Shown piece after piece: positions 17,128-25,631 of a stretch of 64,000 nucleotides of DNA. The position numbers and the translations under genes are program-made. Each line of letters opens with the position of its first letter. Within the stretch, counting starts at the first letter, position 1. Location of the stretch: positions 1 to 64,000 of the forward strand of contig DXHV01000062.1 of NCBI GenBank assembly GCA_019113165.1, given 5' to 3'. The stretch is from Candidatus Desulfovibrio intestinipullorum. GTDB lineage: Bacteria > Desulfobacterota > Desulfovibrionia > Desulfovibrionales > Desulfovibrionaceae. The notes under the pieces were generated by a model. The model had not been told where the DNA came from. It did no database searches and saw nothing but the letters and a program-made list of their open reading frames with translations.

Positions 17128-17897
17128 GAACGGCGGTACCTTTCCATGAGCTCGTCACCGGTCATGAGCTTCTCCACCCTGGCCAGGTCTTCCGGCGTGT
17201 CCACGCTCCAGGTCCTGAAGGAGGTCGGCACCATGCGCACCTTGTCGCCGTGCTCCAGGATGCGCATCATGTCCACGGACTCGATGATTTCCAGGGGGCT
17301 TTCCTCCATGGCATTGAACCTGAGCAGATAGTCCCTGCGGAAGGGAATGATGCAAACCTGCTTGCGCATGGGCACTTCGGTGACGCCCTTCTTCCTGGAG
17401 GGAATGGGTTCGCGGGAGAAGTAGAGGGCGTCGTTGTTGCGATCCACGACAACCTTCACCTCGTTGGGATCCTCGAATTCGGCTACGGTTTCCATCTCGG
17501 CCATGAGGTTGACCACGTTGACGGACGGATCGTCCAGCATGGGACGCACGGCATCGTCAATCATCTGCGGCTGCACCATGGGCTCGTCGCCCTGCACCAT
17601 GACCACGATGTCAACCTTCTTGCCCGTGGCTTCCTCGATTTTCAGAAGAGCCTCGGCCGTTCTTGTGGAGCAGCGAGTGTGGGTGTCTGCGGTCATGATG
17701 CACTTGAGGCCGACCTTGCTGCAGTAGTCGGCAATGATGTTGTCGCAGGTGGCCACGTAGGTGTCGCTCAGTATAGGGCTCATGGCCGTACGGAAGGCCA
17801 CATGGCCCACCATGGGCGTTCCGTGGATCAGGGCCAAGGGCTTGCCGGGATAGCGGCTGGAGCCCATGCGGGCGGGAATAATGGCAACAATATTCAT
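17124..17897 (-). CDS. KdsB-like CMP-sugar-acid cytidylyltransferase
   Basis: The 257-residue protein starts [16 protein letters not shown], the nucleotide-binding loop of CMP-KDO/CMP-NeuAc synthetases. It keeps VQGDEP near residue 103 and [10 protein letters not shown] near 159, both typical of KdsB. The usual substrate motif HQSGTER is replaced by [10 protein letters not shown], so the sugar acid may differ from KDO. It should transfer CMP from CTP to a 2-keto-3-deoxy sugar acid. It lies between the epimerase and the acyltransferase, and a 99-bp AT-rich element sits just upstream of its start. Confidence 0.85.
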   Translation of the reverse strand: MNIVAIIPARMGSSRYPGKPLALIHGTPMVGHVAFRTAMSPILSDTYVATCDNIIADYCSKVGLKCIMTADTHTRCSTRTAEALLKIEEATGKKVDIVVMVQGDEPMVQPQMIDDAVRPMLDDPSVNVVNLMAEMETVAEFEDPNEVKVVVDRNNDALYFSREPIPSRKKGVTEVPMRKQVCIIPFRRDYLLRFNAMEESPLEIIESVDMMRILEHGDKVRMVPTSFRTWSVDTPEDLARVEKLMTGDELMERYRRS

Positions 17898-17961
17898 AAC
17901 GCACTCCTAATGTGCTTGTACGTTCTTTTTTTGAAGAGTCGGGCCATGCTGCCCGACGCCC

Positions 17962-18060
17962 CTAGTGTCTAATTTTAAAATTATGTCATGATATCTAGAC
18001 AATGAAATGTAGTAATTTCAACTAGATGTAAGTAGACGAATTTATCAATTTAGACACTAG
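17962..18060. mobile_element. 99-bp AT-rich MITE-like element with CTAG-ended terminal inverted repeats
   Basis: Perfect 11-bp inverted repeats CTAGTGTCTAA (17962-17972) and TTAGACACTAG (18050-18060) flank an interior that is strikingly AT-rich against GC-rich neighbours. ATCTAG (17994-17999) and CTAGAT (18022-18027) form an inner inverted repeat. Both ends are CTAG, which could be part of the repeat or a duplicated target. The right end supplies the TAG stop of the epimerase gene. It carries no transposase, so it fits a non-autonomous insertion element; no second copy exists in this window. Confidence 0.62.
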
Positions 18061-18971
18061 TCGTCCGTGGGCACGAGATAGCCACCCTCGCTGGTGAGCT
18101 CGGGATGCAGGCTCTTGTGCTCGTCTTCCATGACCCGCAGGATGCCCTGGCCAAGGTCCACGGTCAGCGGCGGCACCAGCTTGCGGCCAACCTTGGGCAT
18201 GAAGGAATAGGGGGTAATCTGGTAGTGCCCGCTGTTGGGATCGTTCTGATAGCGGATCTCTATGTCCTTGCCGAGGATTTCGCCGATCATCTTGAAGAGA
18301 TCGCCCACGCGCATGGGCTGGTTGCCGGTCACGATGATGTTCTGGTTGGCAAAGCTCGGATCCAGCACTTCCAGGGTAGCCGTGGCCGCATCGTCCACAT
18401 GCACGTACTCGCGCAGGGCCGTGGGTGCACCGTAGTAGGTGATGGTGCCGCTTGTCATGGCCTCGTGCACAAAGCGGTGGATGGCATTGCGGTTGTCGGC
18501 CCTCGGGCCGTACAGGGAACCGTAGCGCAAAATAGTGTATTCAAGGCCGTGCATGGCCTGATAGTTTTCAATGTAGATTTCGCAGGCCTGCTTGCTGCAG
18601 CGATAGAAGCCTCCGGAACGGCCGTAGACATAGAGGGAGCTTGCAAAGATGTAGCGCTTGATCTTGTGCTTCCTGCAGGCTTCCAGGGCCATGACATTGC
18701 CAACCACATTGAGTCTGGCCGTGTCCACGGGACGGCTGTTGGCCTCGCCTATGTCGGCAATGCCCGCATAGTTGCAGACAATGTCCGCTCCTTCCACGGC
18801 CCTGTCTGTCACGGACTCGTCCAGGATGCTGCCAACGAGCATCTTCTGTCCGTCCCTGAGCCAGGGGGAAGGATTGACATCGACAATGGTGACCTCGTGG
18901 CCAGCTTCCGTCAGCTTGTCACAGATATGCGATCCCAGGAATCCGGAACCGCCGAAAACGGTGATCTTCAT
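18057..18971 (-). CDS. NAD-dependent epimerase/dehydratase (extended SDR)
   Basis: The ATG at 18971 overlaps the aldolase stop by 4 bases. The 304-residue protein has the NAD-binding loop VFGGSGFLGSHI, FASSLYVYG, the catalytic YRCSK (YxxxK) near residue 124 and the downstream REYVHVDDAATA. All are typical of nucleotide-sugar epimerases/dehydratases. Its substrate is probably an NDP- or phospho-sugar feeding the neighbouring aldolase/cytidylyltransferase route. The stop codon lies inside the terminal repeat of the MITE-like element. Confidence 0.9.
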   Translation of the reverse strand: MKITVFGGSGFLGSHICDKLTEAGHEVTIVDVNPSPWLRDGQKMLVGSILDESVTDRAVEGADIVCNYAGIADIGEANSRPVDTARLNVVGNVMALEACRKHKIKRYIFASSLYVYGRSGGFYRCSKQACEIYIENYQAMHGLEYTILRYGSLYGPRADNRNAIHRFVHEAMTSGTITYYGAPTALREYVHVDDAATATLEVLDPSFANQNIIVTGNQPMRVGDLFKMIGEILGKDIEIRYQNDPNSGHYQITPYSFMPKVGRKLVPPLTVDLGQGILRVMEDEHKSLHPELTSEGGYLVPTDD

Positions 18972-19759
18972 TGTCTCCCTCCCTGTCTCGGACGTTCGGC
19001 GGACTTCCACAGAAAGACCGTATCGATGCCATAGGCTATGAACCGGGCACCATTGGTAATTTCCCTGTCCAGGGCCTCGGGGTCGGGCTGCACGATGTGC
19101 AGGCCCATGCGGGCATGGCAGCGCTCGCAAATCTCGGCAATCTGCTGCATGACTTCCCTGAACTTCGGATGATCAAACTGGCCGGTCAGGCCCATGGAGC
19201 CCGAAAGGTCGTAGGGGCCGACCATGATGGCATCAAGCCGTGGATGGGAGAGGATGCTCTCCAGATTTTCCACGGCCCTGATGTGCTCAATCTGGGCCAC
19301 CAGGAAGATGTCCCCTGCCACGGCCAGGTAGGCATCAAACTCCTTGCCGAAGACATTGGCCCTGCAGTAGCCGACACCCCTGTACTCGGCAGGCTTTGCG
19401 CCTGCCCAGGTGTCGAGGCCCGGGTAGATAGACCAGCCTATGGCCCGGTCGAGCTGCTCCCTGCTCTCTATCATGGGGAAGATCAGGCCCTGGGCTCCGG
19501 CTTCGAGGGCGGCCTTGATGGCCGTCTTGCTGGCTTCGGGCAGGCGGGCAAAGGGTACGGCTCCGCCGCATTCGATGGCCCGGAAGATGTCGGGCAGACA
19601 TGTTCTGCCAAAGGAGCCGTGTTCCATATCCACAGCCACCCAGTCGTAGCCGGCTCTGGCCATGAGCTCGGCAACATCGGCATCCGGCAGCTGCAGCCAC
19701 GTACCCACAGTTGCCTTGTCCTGTGCAAGAAGAGCACGAATATCCGCAATGGTTCTCAT
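18968..19759 (-). CDS. HpcH/HpaI-family class II aldolase
   Basis: The 263-residue protein shows GTWLQLPDADVAELMARAGYD, VAVDMEHG near residue 42, VPFARLPEAS, GAQGLIFPMIES and MVGPYDLSGSMG near 178. This is the motif order of pyruvate-dependent, metal-requiring HpcH/HpaI aldolases. These enzymes join or split pyruvate and an aldehyde to make 2-keto-3-deoxy acids. Sitting directly before a sugar epimerase and a KdsB-like enzyme, it may form the keto-deoxy acid in place of a KdsA/NeuB synthase. That role is inferred. Confidence 0.88.
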   Translation of the reverse strand: MRTIADIRALLAQDKATVGTWLQLPDADVAELMARAGYDWVAVDMEHGSFGRTCLPDIFRAIECGGAVPFARLPEASKTAIKAALEAGAQGLIFPMIESREQLDRAIGWSIYPGLDTWAGAKPAEYRGVGYCRANVFGKEFDAYLAVAGDIFLVAQIEHIRAVENLESILSHPRLDAIMVGPYDLSGSMGLTGQFDHPKFREVMQQIAEICERCHARMGLHIVQPDPEALDREITNGARFIAYGIDTVFLWKSAERPRQGGRQ

Positions 19760-19815
19760 GCTTTACTCCATAAACATGTATGTCAAAAGAAAAGACAGGG
19801 AATGCGTCTTGCCTG

Positions 19816-20532
19816 TTACTTCGCCGTATCCTTCCTTGCGAGGGAAGCGGCCGCCTTCATGTAGTCTTCTTCCGTGGGCTTGTCTTCCCGCGGAGTGCCC
19901 TTGCCAAGGCGGGCGCGGAGTACGCCAATGATGACGGGCAGGATGGAAATCAGGATGATGGCATAGACGATGAGACTGAAATGCTTTTGCACAAAGTCCA
20001 GATTTCCGAGGAAATAGCCTGCGGAGACAAGACCGCCCACCCAGAGCACGCAGCCCAGGATATTGTAGAGAAAGAAGGTGTGGGGGTGCATGAGGGCAAT
20101 GCCGGCCACAAAGGGGGCAAAGGTGCGCACAATGGGCACAAAGCGGGCCAGGACAATGGCCTTGCCGCCGTGACGGACATAGAAGGCATGGGCCTCGAGC
20201 AGGTATTTCTTACGGATGAACCGCGAATCCCGCTGAAAGATGGCCGGCCCCACGTGCCGTCCTATAAGATAGTTGACCGCATCGCCCCCGCAGCCGGCCA
20301 GAAGAAAGATGGCCATGGCCTCGGGGTAGCCCATGGCACCGGTTCCTGCCAGGACGCCTGCGGCAAAGAGCAGGGAGTCGCCGGGCAGAAAGGGGGTAAC
20401 CACAAGGCCTGTCTCACAGAAGACAATGATGAAGAGAATCAGGTAAATCCATGTTCCGTACTGCGTGACAAGCTCAAGCAGATGCTCGTCCACATGCAGA
20501 ACAAAGTCCACGAAGAATTGAATGAACTCCAT
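19816..20532 (-). CDS. DedA-family membrane protein
   Basis: The ATG at 20532 follows AGGA. The 238-residue protein has the DedA signatures ETGLVVTPFLPGDSLLF near residue 40 and ARFVPIVRTFAPFVAGI near 130, with several membrane helices and a re-entrant segment. DedA proteins include flippases that recycle undecaprenyl phosphate or phospholipids, which fits a glycan-building operon. The aldolase gene starts 56 bases downstream on the same strand, so DedA may be the first gene of the operon. The C-terminus is a charged cytoplasmic tail. Confidence 0.9.
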   Translation of the reverse strand: MEFIQFFVDFVLHVDEHLLELVTQYGTWIYLILFIIVFCETGLVVTPFLPGDSLLFAAGVLAGTGAMGYPEAMAIFLLAGCGGDAVNYLIGRHVGPAIFQRDSRFIRKKYLLEAHAFYVRHGGKAIVLARFVPIVRTFAPFVAGIALMHPHTFFLYNILGCVLWVGGLVSAGYFLGNLDFVQKHFSLIVYAIILISILPVIIGVLRARLGKGTPREDKPTEEDYMKAAASLARKDTAK

Positions 20533-20739
20533 AGTCGTCCTGTCGGCGTGCAGATTGGACTCGCCGGTTGCAGGGTCCTGGCATCGCCCCGTGGGGGACA
20601 GGAGAGGCATGCAGGCCGTGCACAGGGAACGCCGCCCGCCGCTGACGGCGCTTCCGGGAATCCGCGCAGGACGCGCCTCAAGGCAGCGTCTGCGTGTGCT
20701 CTTGTACCGTAGCTTGCCTTGTGGCACAATAGCAAGGCT

Positions 20740-21951
20740 ATGCGATCCACACTGCGACACCGTTTCTTGTGCCAACAATCCCTGCATCTTACCGGATACG
20801 TCCCCTCCATTCCAGCCCTCTTCCTGCCCTGTCTTCTCATCCTGCAGGCCCTGCTGCTCTTTGTTCCTGACAGGGTCCTTGGCGAAGTGCACAATGTGGG
20901 CTTTCAGGCACTGGTCTACTCCCTGCCCGAACAGGAACTGCGCCAGGACATCAACGTCTGGTATCCCACGGAGTCACGCCGGCGCCGCACCATCAGCCTG
21001 CAGTCCTGGACGTTCCGGGCCGCGAACAGGGCGCCCGTGGCCCCGGGCCGCTTTCCCCTGATCCTGCTCTCCCATCCGTCCGCAGGATCCCGCTTTACCC
21101 AGCACAATACCGCCGCCTGGCTGGCAGCCAGGGGCTACATCGTCGCAGCCCTGACCCATCCGCGAGACAATCTGGACTACATGCCGGCCCCCTATACCTG
21201 GCAGATGCTGGTGCAGCGCTGCCAGGACATCGAGCGCGTCCTGGATCTGCTGCTCGGCCACGAGGTCTTTGCCCAGGCCATAGACACGCAGCGCATCGGC
21301 ATGGCCGGATTCGGATCGGGCGGCACCTGCGCCCTGCTGCTGGGCGGCGCCCTGGCCGACTGCAGCCTGTGGACGGACTTCTGCAAGGACGCCAAAGGCG
21401 ACGAGGCCCGTCTCAACAGGGATCCTTACTGCAATCCCTGGGCCGTGAACCGCATCAGCAAGGACATGTGCTCGCAGCTGCCCCAGAAGACCAGCCTGGC
21501 CGACACGCGCATCAAGGCCGTGGCTGCCGTGAACCCGAGCTTCACCATTCTCTTTTCCCATGAAGGACTGCGCTACTTCTATCCTTCCGTCCTTCTGGTC
21601 AACAGTGCCAAAAAGCGCACCGAGCGCCTGAAGAAGGAGGAACTGCAGGCCTTTGGCTCGCGCTTTTCCTTCAGGCCCCTGCAGGCCGTCATCGAGGACG
21701 CCGATACAGGAGCCTTCATGGCCCCCTGCCCGGAGGACCTGCTGAACGAGCTGCCCGAGCTCTGCTACAGCGTGGAGCCCGGGACACGCAGGCAGGTGCA
21801 CGGCCGCCTCATGGCAGCCCTGAGCGACTTTTTCAACAGGACCCTGGTCCAGAAGCTTCCGCGCACCCTCCCGGAACCGCCCACCTTTGAACTTGTGGGC
21901 CCGCCGCGCCCCGACGAGAGCGAAGGCGAGACCAGGCGTTCGCGCAGGTGA
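20740..21951 (+). CDS. Exported alpha/beta hydrolase (dienelactone-hydrolase-like)
   Basis: The N-terminus has a basic region, then the hydrophobic stretch IPALFLPCLLILQALLLFV, fitting a signal peptide or anchor. The hydrolase core has FPLILLSHPSAGSRF and the nucleophile elbow GMAGFGSGG with Ser near residue 195. The domain resembles the putative dienelactone hydrolases/lipases of the PAF-acetylhydrolase type, and an active-site His is likely in the C-terminal third. About 403 residues. It is divergent from DedA; substrate unknown. The tail is Arg/Glu-rich. Confidence 0.78.
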   Translation: MRSTLRHRFLCQQSLHLTGYVPSIPALFLPCLLILQALLLFVPDRVLGEVHNVGFQALVYSLPEQELRQDINVWYPTESRRRRTISLQSWTFRAANRAPVAPGRFPLILLSHPSAGSRFTQHNTAAWLAARGYIVAALTHPRDNLDYMPAPYTWQMLVQRCQDIERVLDLLLGHEVFAQAIDTQRIGMAGFGSGGTCALLLGGALADCSLWTDFCKDAKGDEARLNRDPYCNPWAVNRISKDMCSQLPQKTSLADTRIKAVAAVNPSFTILFSHEGLRYFYPSVLLVNSAKKRTERLKKEELQAFGSRFSFRPLQAVIEDADTGAFMAPCPEDLLNELPELCYSVEPGTRRQVHGRLMAALSDFFNRTLVQKLPRTLPEPPTFELVGPPRPDESEGETRRSRR

Positions 21952-22276
21952 AGAGCCAAGGAAATGGGAACGCGCCTCTGGCCCCGACAGACAGGTTCCC
22001 CTGCGCCGTCGCTCCTGTGCATTCCTTCTGCCATGCTCCTGTAACGTGCCCGGTCTACAATTCTTTGGCATTGCAGCACAAAAGAAACCTCCTTTTTCGC
22101 TCTTGACAGGGTGAAGGAGAATTTCTAAATCCTGCCTGTTGTCCCCCTCAGGGCTGTCCTGCGAGGCATGGGCGCCGGCAGGCCGTGCAGCACGGTACGC
22201 CAGGCGTTCCGGCGCAAGGCCCGCCTCGTCCGCGTCAGCCAAGCTTTCAAGAACGTGCATCCCCCGGTTGAAATGT
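21952..22276. other. Intergenic region carrying a sigma-70-like promoter
   Basis: No gene is supported here, although the downstream frame is open back to about 22139. The only clear signal is the promoter at 22103-22131. Confidence 0.5.
22103..22131 (+). promoter_or_regulatory. Candidate sigma-70 promoter
   Basis: A perfect -35 box TTGACA (22103-22108) is followed by a 17-base spacer and TAAATC (22126-22131). It would drive the small membrane protein gene starting near 22277. Confidence 0.5.
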
Positions 22277-22948
22277 ATGTCATGTGATCCCTGTGTATCA
22301 CCCGGACAATCCAGACCATCTCCCAACCACTCTCCCAGCCTGGCTGCCAGCCAGGCCTCGACGGCTTCCAGGGCACAGACCTCGGCCCTGACCACCCTGC
22401 TCTCGGGCTTCTTCATTGCCCTGTGCTTTGCGCTCACCCTGCATACCGTGACGCAGACACAGACCAGGAGCTTTGATGTGGCCGAACCGGGGTGGGTGAC
22501 CATGCCTGCCGGTGCACGATCGGCCTATCTGGGCATTCATGGCGGCACTGTTCCCGTCAGCCTGCTGGTTTCCAGCACGGGCACAAGCCTCATCAGCTTT
22601 GTCGGCCAGACGGGCAACGATTTCCTGGCCCTGCTGCGCCGGGCCGAACTGCGCCTGCCCTCCCTCTTCAACAACAGCACGCAGTCGAAGGACGGCGATC
22701 TGTTGCGCCATCCCGAAAAGCTGGGCAGCCAGACCCTGTCTGCAGGCTCCTCCTCGTCCAGTCTGCCCGTCATCTCCCTGTCCGATGACAGCGTCTTTTC
22801 GCTCACGGCCAGGCCCGGCATTGTCCGGCCCTTCGGCTTTTCCGACACGCCGCTCCAGATAGAGGGCAACATTGCCCTTCCCGATCCCCAGGTCCAGCAG
22901 CCGCGCTACCACATTCTGGTGGAACCGCAGTATCTGCAGCCGCGCTAG
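22277..22948 (+). CDS. Hypothetical single-pass membrane protein
   Basis: I do not recognise the family. The product (223 residues from the ATG at 22277) has a Ser/Pro/Ala-rich N-terminal stretch and one membrane helix (TLLSGFFIALCFALTLHTV, about 40-58). A 165-residue Ser/Leu-rich domain follows that should face the periplasm. The start is weak: no clear ribosome site precedes 22277 and the frame is open back to a TTG at 22139. Codon use matches the neighbours, which supports a real gene. A promoter at 22103 lies upstream. Confidence 0.55.
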   Translation: MSCDPCVSPGQSRPSPNHSPSLAASQASTASRAQTSALTTLLSGFFIALCFALTLHTVTQTQTRSFDVAEPGWVTMPAGARSAYLGIHGGTVPVSLLVSSTGTSLISFVGQTGNDFLALLRRAELRLPSLFNNSTQSKDGDLLRHPEKLGSQTLSAGSSSSSLPVISLSDDSVFSLTARPGIVRPFGFSDTPLQIEGNIALPDPQVQQPRYHILVEPQYLQPR

Positions 22949-23272
22949 CCCGGCCCTGAAACAAATCAAGCGAAACACACCCTCACAAGAAATCTGGCAA
23001 AGACTGGAGCGTGTCATGCAGCGGATCATGCAGCGGATTCTTCCGTCCGGGGAAACGCGCTCTCGTCCCTGCCCCTGCCGTCTCGCACACACAGCACGAA
23101 GCTCCCCGGGGCGATCCTGCCCCCTGCACTGAACGCACAGGCGCTGACGGCGCCGCAAGGAAGCAGAAACGACACAGCGGCCTGTTTTCTGGACTGGCTC
23201 AGGCCTTTTGCTGCCAACATCCCGGCACAGGGGCTGCAGACACTCACGTACAAACACAGAGGAGAGACAGGC
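22949..23272. other. Intergenic region, no gene seen
   Basis: Nothing recognisable lies between the small membrane protein and the frameshifted antitoxin: no hairpin with a T-run, no RNA gene and no convincing frame. Confidence 0.45.
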
Positions 23273-23517
23273 ATGCCGCCCCTGACACTGCCCATCCCTC
23301 AGGACCTTGCCGACGGCTGGCCGTCCTTGCCTCGGAGACAGGCCGTCCCGTGACCTTCCACATTCAGGAAGCAGTCAGGGCATACCTGGACGAGATGGAA
23401 GACGAGATGGAAGACGCCGCCCTGGCCGAAGCGACACTTGCACGTGTCCGGCGCGGCGAGGAACGCGTGTACACATCAGAGGAAATGGATCGCCTCCTTG
23501 AGACCATGCATCCCTGA
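23273..23517 (+). pseudogene. Frameshifted ribbon-helix-helix (RelB/CopG-like) antitoxin
   Basis: From the ATG at 23273 (GGAG upstream) the frame reads MPPLTLPIPQDLADG and then runs into a stop at 23351. From about 23314 the next frame reads RLAVLASETGRPVTFHIQEA and continues to LLETMHP at 23517. Joined, they form a normal 81-residue ribbon-helix-helix antitoxin: beta strand LTLPIP, helix A around LADRLAVLASETG, helix B around TFHIQEAVRAYL, and an acidic toxin-binding tail. One missing C near 23312-23314 (GACGG instead of GACCGG) explains the break. No RelE/ParE toxin gene follows. It is a decayed orphan antitoxin or a sequencing error. Confidence 0.68.
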
Positions 23518-23598
23518 CTCATGATGCCACACGCAAGGTCCGGCAAAAAGAAGAGATCCTGGTCCGGTGGCGCCCTGCCCTGTGACCTCGGGAACAGC

Positions 23599-23647
23599 AA
23601 AATCCCGGTCCTTCCCCTGAAATGAGGGAAGGCCGGGATTTTTTTTT
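23599..23647. terminator. Strong bidirectional terminator
   Basis: AAATCCCGG..CTTCCC (23600-23616) pairs with GGGAAGGCCGGGATTT and is followed by a run of nine T on the plus strand. It serves the antitoxin remnant on the plus strand and, with a shorter T-run, the RNase J gene on the minus strand. Confidence 0.85.
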
Positions 23648-23728
23648 GCCTGATCGACACGTCCTGAACGAACGTCCTGTTCGCAAACGCAGGAAGTTCA
23701 GCCAGGAAGTTCAGGAGCTGCAAAAGGC

Positions 23729-25402
23729 TCAGACTTCGGAAATGATGGCCACGACTATTGGGTCCCTGTCCAGGACACGCCTGAAGAAATGGCGCAGAGC
23801 ACTGCGTATGCCCTCCTGCAGGACCGTGTCCGACTGCTGACAGGATCGGGCCTTTTCGAGTTCGTCTATGACCAGGCACTTGGCATCGTCAAAAACGTAG
23901 CGGAACTGCTCGAAGACAAAGCCCTTGGAAATGATTTCCGGGCCGTAGAGCACATAACCCGTTTCGCTGTCCTTCACGAGGACCACGATGACCATGCCCT
24001 CGTCGCCAAGGATGCGGCGCTCCTTCAGCACCGAGACACCCACGTCGCCCACGCCCTTGCCGTCCACCAGGGTGTATTCCACCGGAATGTTGGGCAGGCG
24101 CGAGACGCTCTCCCTGTCTATGCGCAGGGGATGGCCGTCTTCGAGAATGACCACCTTGTCCTTGTCCACACCGCACTGCACAGCCAGCTGGCCGTGCTTG
24201 ACCAGATGCCTGTACTCGCCGTGCACGGGCACAAAGTACTCGGGCCGCGTGGCCTCGAACATGTCCCTGAGCTCGTCCTTCTGGGCATGGCCCGAGGCAT
24301 GGATGGCCCAGACGCTCTCGTAGAGGACTTCGGCACCCTGCCTGTAGATCTCGTCGATGAGGTGGGAAATGACCCGGGCATTGCCGGGAATGACGCGGGA
24401 GCTCATGACCACGGTATCGCCCTTGCGGATGCTGAGCCTGCGGTGGCCGCCATAGGCCATGCGCGAGAGGGCGCTCATGGGCTCGCCCTGGGCGCCGGTC
24501 ACGATGAGCACGATTTCGTTGTCTGCCAGATCCGGTACTTCGGAATAGGCGTTGAAAAAGCCGCCGGGTGTGCGCAGAATGCCGAGATCCTTGGCCATCT
24601 CAATGTTGTTGGCAAGGCTCCGGCCGCTGATGACCACGGTCCGGCCGTACTTTTCGGCCAGATCGAAGACTTCCTGTATGCGCTGCAGATGGCTGGAAAA
24701 GAGGGTGATGACAATGCGGCCCTCGGCCTTGGCAAAGACGGCATCTAGGGAAGCCTGCACTTCCCGTTCTGTGAGACTGCGGCCTGCACGCTCTATGTTG
24801 GTGGAATCGGACATGAGCAGGCGCACGCCGTCCTCGCCGGCAAAGGCCCGGAACATGCCCAGGTCCGTGCCCGATCCCGAAAGGGGATTGGCATCCACCT
24901 TGAAGTCGCCGGTATGGATGATCCGTCCTGCCGGTGTCTCGACGCCCAGGGCATAGCCCTGGGGAATGGAATGACAGACCGGGAAGAAGTGAAAATGCAT
25001 GTCGCCCAGGGTGACCACCTGTTCGGGAGAGACCACATGCAGGTGGACCAGGTCCAGAATGTTGCGCTCCTCCAGCTTGTGTTCGACCAGGGCCAGGGTC
25101 AGAGGGGATCCGTAGATGTCCACCCCGCGCAGTTCGGGCACAATCCAGGGCAGGGCGCCTATGTGGTCCTCGTGACCATGGGTCAGGACTATGCCCAGGA
25201 TATTGTTCTTGATGGCCGTCACGGCGCCGAAATGGGGAATGAGCACGTCCACGCCCAGGTGTTCGTCACTCGGGAACATGAGCCCGCAGTCCACCATGAC
25301 AACACCCTGAGACGTCTCCCACAGCTGGCAATTGAGCCCAATTTCTCCCAAACCGCCCAGGGGCGTTATAACCAGTGTATCAGTATTCAACTCTATTGCC
25401 AT
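23729..25402 (-). CDS. rnj: Ribonuclease J
   Basis: From the ATG at 25402 (GGAG 6 bases upstream) the 557-residue protein starts with ITPLGGLGEIGLNC. It has the metallo-beta-lactamase motif HGHEDHIGA near residue 75, a later SDSTN (beta-CASP motif A region) and the C-terminal HASGHAQKDEL with the beta-CASP His. This is RNase J, a 5'-3' exo- and endoribonuclease of mRNA decay and rRNA maturation. The length is usual for the family. It is transcribed alone. Confidence 0.94.
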   Translation of the reverse strand: MAIELNTDTLVITPLGGLGEIGLNCQLWETSQGVVMVDCGLMFPSDEHLGVDVLIPHFGAVTAIKNNILGIVLTHGHEDHIGALPWIVPELRGVDIYGSPLTLALVEHKLEERNILDLVHLHVVSPEQVVTLGDMHFHFFPVCHSIPQGYALGVETPAGRIIHTGDFKVDANPLSGSGTDLGMFRAFAGEDGVRLLMSDSTNIERAGRSLTEREVQASLDAVFAKAEGRIVITLFSSHLQRIQEVFDLAEKYGRTVVISGRSLANNIEMAKDLGILRTPGGFFNAYSEVPDLADNEIVLIVTGAQGEPMSALSRMAYGGHRRLSIRKGDTVVMSSRVIPGNARVISHLIDEIYRQGAEVLYESVWAIHASGHAQKDELRDMFEATRPEYFVPVHGEYRHLVKHGQLAVQCGVDKDKVVILEDGHPLRIDRESVSRLPNIPVEYTLVDGKGVGDVGVSVLKERRILGDEGMVIVVLVKDSETGYVLYGPEIISKGFVFEQFRYVFDDAKCLVIDELEKARSCQQSDTVLQEGIRSALRHFFRRVLDRDPIVVAIISEV

Positions 25403-25631
25403 GAAAACTCCACGTGGCACAGCAGTGGATTGCAGCACGCGCAACAGGCGTGCAGGAAGAGGAAGGGACGCCGGAGACGTTCTTCACAAAAAAGCATGCT
25501 TTGAAAAATCTGCCTGAACGATGTGTCTGAAAGGTTTGCCTGGCAGAATCGCCAGAAAGAAGTGTCCGAGAAGGAGAGCATCGGAACTGCCTGCAGGGGG
25601 GCAGCCCTTGCAGAGATGGCGCGGCCCGGCC

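Noticed and set aside
20439..20892. Longer N-terminus for DedA
   Set aside because: The upstream frame overlaps the divergent promoter region and is not hydrophobic; ATG 20532 has AGGA and starts the family domain.
20974..22503. Minus-strand frame opposite the exported hydrolase
   Set aside because: It overlaps a gene with intact catalytic motifs and a signal peptide on the other strand; no family match.
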